NCBI GenBank assembly: GCA_944378105.1
Contig: CALWGC010000001.1
Coordinates: 1 to 64,000 of the forward strand
Direction of reading: 5' to 3'
Length of the DNA: 64,000 nt
Source of the DNA: an uncultured Clostridia bacterium
Lineage (GTDB): Bacteria > Bacillota > Clostridia > Lachnospirales > Anaerotignaceae
Below are positions 60,944 to 64,000 of the stretch, one piece after another; positions within the stretch are counted from its first letter, which is position 1; each line of letters begins with the position of its first letter. Under the pieces are notes generated by a model. The model was not told the DNA's origin. It saw only the letters and a list, made by a program, of their open reading frames with translations, and did no database searches. The position numbers and the translations under genes are program-made.

Positions 60944-62977
60944 TTATTGTTGAAAAGTTTGTCCGTATTTCAAATATTGATAGGTAGTTTGGGCCAATGC
61001 TTCATAGCCGCTTTGGGCCGGGTGGGTGGTATCGGTGACCACAAAGGAGGCATCCTGGTTTTTGGCATCCAACAAAGGTTCTTCCAGTTTGAAGTCCAAA
61101 TAGGGGTCCACAAAGGCATAGACTGGCACCAGGAAAATGCCCTCTTCCTGCCGGTTTTCATAGGCAGAAAGCATGGCTTCGGTCAGGTGGAGCCGTTTGT
61201 TTTTGTCCGGCAGCGTTTCCAGCTCTCCAAAGGGCAGCAGCGGACAGTTGAGATAGATTTGGATGGTTTCGTCATAGCGATGGATGCTTTCGATGATGGT
61301 GTCTAGGTGGCCGATGACATCCTCTGGCCGGTTGTCATGGGTCAAGTTTAAGTCGTTGATGCCCAGCTGTAACACCACCACATCCACGCCGTCATAGCCT
61401 TGGCGGTCCATATAATAGGAAAAATCAAACTGGCCGTCGTTGAGGAAGATATTGGTATAGCCATACTTGCTTTGGCTATGGCAATAGTCATAGGCGGCCC
61501 AGCCGCCCCGGCCTTCGTGGTGGGTTTCTCCGGCGGTGCCAATGCCAAGGAAGGTAACGGGGGTATCATCGGCGGCAAAGCATTGGGCAAGGAATTGGGA
61601 ATAATACCCTTCCCCAAAGAGGCTGTCCCCCAACAGCAACACCCGCAGGTTTTCCGGCAAATCGGGCAGGGCATCGGCATGGATCACAGAGACGGTAGAT
61701 TCTGTCTGGCCGTTTCGCTGCAAGGAAAGTTGGTCAGAAGAAAGGGCCGAAAGATCCCAGATGTCTTCTCCCAGGTCCTTTTCCCCGTCGGTGGCCGTCA
61801 CGGTGGCCGCTTGACTATCCACCAGCAAATTTTGGCCAAATAACATGCTGTTTTGGCCGGAAATCACCAACTGCTCTGGTACCAAAAGCCCTGGGGCTTG
61901 ATAGACACTGTCAGAAAAGCCGGTGGTGGCAAAGCTGCCGCCGGTCACCGGCTGGGTGGGAAAGCGCAGGGCAGGCAAATACAGCTGCAAGGTGACGATG
62001 GCCCCGTCCCTATCACTGGTGCAAAGGAGGGACGTATTTTTGTCGGAAAGCAAATCGGCTTCGTACCGGTCGATTTCTCCTGTCAAGGTGGTCCCGTCTT
62101 CCTTTTGGATGGTCACCAAAAGTCCCGTTTCGGTGGGGGTCAGGGAGGAGAGGAAGTATCCATTGTTGCCGTCTAAAATTTGTACGTCGGTGACGGCGCG
62201 GCAAAAGGAATCGAAGCCCTCTGGCACCGTTTCAGAGCGAAAGGCCGAGGAGATGGGGCGCTCTTTTACCTCTGTGGCATAAAAATCATTGTTTACCACA
62301 TGGGAAAAGTCGGTGGAGGAAAGCAGGGCCTGGGTTTCATCATCAAAGGGTTCAAAGGATGGCGTTTCTTTTAAATAGAAAAACTGCACCGGTACATTGG
62401 CTTCTTTTCGTCCAGAAAGCCAAGCCGATAAGGTTTCCGGCGTGTTCATGTTTTTCACATTCATCACCCGTAAATAGAGGGCATTTCCACCGGGGCAGAC
62501 GGAGAGCCCGTCATAAATCCGCGTTTTTTGGGTTTCGTGGGTCACCACGTCAAAATGGGTGGCAAAGCCGGCCCCACAGGCGATGGGCTCTTCCAAATCC
62601 AGTTGATAGAGGGTGGTATTGCTGTTTTGCCAGGATGTGGTGGTCACCGGTTTCCAAGCTTCGCTGCCGTCCAAGGTCATGACACCAATTTCCCGTTGGA
62701 TGCCCCAAACGCCGTCGATACAGGTGATGGTATCGCCATAGGCGTCGTTCAAACGATAGAGCGGGGAAGAGAGGGGCAGCGTGATGGTTTTATTGGCGTT
62801 ACGCAAGGTCAATGTGCCGCTTTCGCCCACGCCATGGATGGACGCCGGGTTATAGGGATTGATATTATAAACGGTGCTGGAAGGCACGACGACGGTGTTG
62901 CCTTCGGCCAAAGGCGCGCCATAGGCTGGCACGGCCAGCAGGAGACAAAAGGCAAAAGAAAGCAATTGTCTTTTCAT
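60944..62977 (-). CDS. Exported SGNH/GDSL hydrolase with large N-terminal region
   Basis: 677 residues. The signal peptide runs to about 20 (AVPAYG cleavage). About 420 residues of beta-rich sequence without a recognised domain follow. A C-terminal SGNH hydrolase, about 445-670, has block I VLLLGDSLFGEG, the glycine block in GRGGWAAYDY, block III LQLGINDLN and block V DTTHPAQSG with the catalytic Asp and His. It is a secreted esterase, perhaps acting on cell-wall or carbohydrate acyl groups. AAAGGAGG precedes the start on the minus strand. It appears monocistronic. Confidence 0.87.
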   Translation of the reverse strand: MKRQLLSFAFCLLLAVPAYGAPLAEGNTVVVPSSTVYNINPYNPASIHGVGESGTLTLRNANKTITLPLSSPLYRLNDAYGDTITCIDGVWGIQREIGVMTLDGSEAWKPVTTTSWQNSNTTLYQLDLEEPIACGAGFATHFDVVTHETQKTRIYDGLSVCPGGNALYLRVMNVKNMNTPETLSAWLSGRKEANVPVQFFYLKETPSFEPFDDETQALLSSTDFSHVVNNDFYATEVKERPISSAFRSETVPEGFDSFCRAVTDVQILDGNNGYFLSSLTPTETGLLVTIQKEDGTTLTGEIDRYEADLLSDKNTSLLCTSDRDGAIVTLQLYLPALRFPTQPVTGGSFATTGFSDSVYQAPGLLVPEQLVISGQNSMLFGQNLLVDSQAATVTATDGEKDLGEDIWDLSALSSDQLSLQRNGQTESTVSVIHADALPDLPENLRVLLLGDSLFGEGYYSQFLAQCFAADDTPVTFLGIGTAGETHHEGRGGWAAYDYCHSQSKYGYTNIFLNDGQFDFSYYMDRQGYDGVDVVVLQLGINDLNLTHDNRPEDVIGHLDTIIESIHRYDETIQIYLNCPLLPFGELETLPDKNKRLHLTEAMLSAYENRQEEGIFLVPVYAFVDPYLDFKLEEPLLDAKNQDASFVVTDTTHPAQSGYEALAQTTYQYLKYGQTFQQ

Positions 62978-63120
62978 GAAAAAACCTCCTTTTTGTTCTT
63001 TTTTTATTATACCTGCTTTTTGTCCCCTTTGGCAACGAAGGGAGAAAATTGTAAGAAGTTTGTCATCTGGCCCTGGTTTTTTCTTGAAAAAATGCTATAC
63101 TTTTTTTGAGGTGAACGACT

Positions 63121-63942
63121 ATGAAAATCATTGATGCCCATATCCATTATCGACCAGACTATGCCCCCTTTGCCCAGGTGGCGGCCCATAGCGGGCATAC
63201 GTATACCAAAGATGGCATTCGTCAGATGATGGAAGACAATGACATTTGCCATGCCATTGTCATGGGAAATTTTGAACCGACGGTGGAAAATCATCAATAC
63301 CCGCCCTATTTAAGTTTTTGCGTGGGGCTGGACAGCAATGTCTTTCAGCCACAGCGGGCAGAAGAATTTTTGGTACAGGTGGAAGAAAATTTGAAACGGC
63401 CCAACTGTGTGGGCCTGAAATTATATCCCGGCTATAACCCCTTTTTTGTTACGGATGAGATTTACACGCCTTTTTATCAGCTGGCTGAAAAATACCATAA
63501 ACCGGTGGCCATCCACACCGGGGCCGTGGCCAGCAGTAAGCCGGGGGCGTTATTAAAATATAGCCACCCCTTGACGCTGGACGAACTGGCGGTGCGGTTT
63601 CCAGACATCACCTTTGTGATGTGCCATTTTGGGAACCCTTTTTTGGCAGAAGCGGCGGCGGTGGTAGAAAAGAATAAAAACATCATTGTGGACCTCTCCG
63701 GCATTTTGGAAGGCATGTTTTCTCCGGCTCCATTTATGGAAGAAAACCGGTTTTATGTGGAGACGGTGAAGATGTGGCTGCGCTATGTGGGCGACTATGA
63801 CCGGATGGTCTTTGGTACCGATTTTCCCATTGTGCAGGTGCCTTCCTACATCCAGTTTGTGAAGGAATTGATTCCAAAAGAGGCCTGGCACAAGGTGTTT
63901 TATGAAAATGCCCTGCGGGTGTACGGATTACAGTTGGAGTAA
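63121..63942 (+). CDS. Amidohydrolase family protein (TIM-barrel, COG2159-like)
   Basis: 273 residues. Metal-binding landmarks of the amidohydrolase superfamily are in order: IIDAHIHY (His-x-His at 6-8), KPVAIHTGA, VMCHFGNP and FGTDFPI with the catalytic Asp. It resembles the COG2159 group, which includes decarboxylases and hydrolases of aromatic or small carboxylic acids. The substrate is unknown. The site GAGGTGAACGACT is a modest ribosome binding site. A further gene begins about 20 bp after it. Confidence 0.85.
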   Translation: MKIIDAHIHYRPDYAPFAQVAAHSGHTYTKDGIRQMMEDNDICHAIVMGNFEPTVENHQYPPYLSFCVGLDSNVFQPQRAEEFLVQVEENLKRPNCVGLKLYPGYNPFFVTDEIYTPFYQLAEKYHKPVAIHTGAVASSKPGALLKYSHPLTLDELAVRFPDITFVMCHFGNPFLAEAAAVVEKNKNIIVDLSGILEGMFSPAPFMEENRFYVETVKMWLRYVGDYDRMVFGTDFPIVQVPSYIQFVKELIPKEAWHKVFYENALRVYGLQLE

Positions 63943-63962
63943 AGAGAAGGATGTGGCAGAGG

Positions 63963-64000
63963 ATGAACAAGCGAAACTATCAAAAAGAGATGGAAGAGGT
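63963..64000 (+). CDS. Start of a gene cut by the window end (possible epoxyqueuosine reductase QueH)
   Basis: Only 12 residues are visible, MNKRNYQKEMEE. The beginning is similar to that of QueH (DUF208) proteins as I recall them, which open with N-Y-Q-K-E before the LLLH-x-CCAPCS motif. That motif lies beyond the window, so the identity is tentative. An in-frame ATG at 63951 is an alternative start. Confidence 0.3.
   Translation, partial: MNKRNYQKEMEE

Overview
The window is a chromosomal segment of a spore-forming, low-to-mid GC Firmicute of the class Clostridia. The evidence is the rpoB-rpoC / rpsL-rpsG-fusA-tuf order, strong AGGAGG ribosome binding sites, frequent GTG and TTG starts, a SpoVT regulator, a GerM protein, a T-box leader before glyS, clostridial ferredoxins and feoA-feoB. 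I cannot name the genus from sequence alone. I see no prophage, transposase or CRISPR array, and no gene looks broken. The last gene is cut by the window edge.

Layout. 1-950: a promoter, 5S rRNA and seven tRNAs (Pro, His, Lys, Leu, Gly, Gln, Gln), ended by a terminator. 0.97-5.3 kb: an acetyltransferase, two exported or membrane proteins, a three-gene ferredoxin/membrane Fe-S operon and a ferredoxin-domain aldo/keto-reductase-like protein facing a Crp/Fnr regulator. 6.1-7.5 kb: an ECF sigma factor with an RsiV-like anti-sigma factor. 7.6-12.1 kb: a crotonase-fold enzyme, ruvB-ruvA, a CapA-like lipoprotein and a C_GCAxxG_C_C protein. 12.2-24.9 kb: the transcription/translation core, with separate recognisable promoters for rpoB, rpsL and tuf. 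25.1-29.8 kb: an MBL hydrolase, an NhaC antiporter, thioredoxin and a D,D-carboxypeptidase. 29.9-37.2 kb: comEA, a two-component system, a GerM protein, a small ribbon-helix-helix protein, comEC and holA. 37.2-45.9 kb: a DMT transporter, flavodoxin, a Cys/Met-metabolism PLP enzyme facing a MerR regulator, spoVT, tRNA-Leu, a second ECF sigma/anti-sigma pair, an esterase and a YbaK deacylase. 46.4-51.0 kb: a MacB-like ABC operon with a large extracytoplasmic CARDB-type protein. 51.1-54.4 kb: rsmA, a COG2426 membrane protein and an unrecognised disordered protein. 54.4-57.1 kb: feoA-feoB and a Cys-rich FeoB-associated protein. 57.3-64 kb: asnB, T-box-glyS, an exported SGNH hydrolase, an amidohydrolase and the start of a possible queH.

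Connections between genes. (1) Flavodoxin and feoA both have a sigma-A promoter (-35 TTGACA, 17-bp spacer) followed 4-5 bp downstream by a 22-bp AGTTAG-N6-CTAACT palindrome, which suggests one DtxR-family iron regulon. (2) The glyS T-box has a GGC specifier and a TGGA acceptor-pairing motif that match the tRNA-Gly(GCC), discriminator U, encoded at 601-672. (3) Both ECF sigma genes have an ECF-type promoter in front, which suggests autoregulation.

The most novel-looking feature is a family of intergenic nested-palindrome elements, with five copies (near 7.6, 24.9, 46.1, 57.1 and 60.9 kb). Flanks and inner stem are conserved, while the outer stem arms change sequence but stay paired. Other points worth a look are a structured segment with a 10-bp closing stem before the ferredoxin operon, two enzyme-family proteins lacking expected catalytic residues (AKR-like and crotonase-like), and an 86-residue acidic extension of RpoB.
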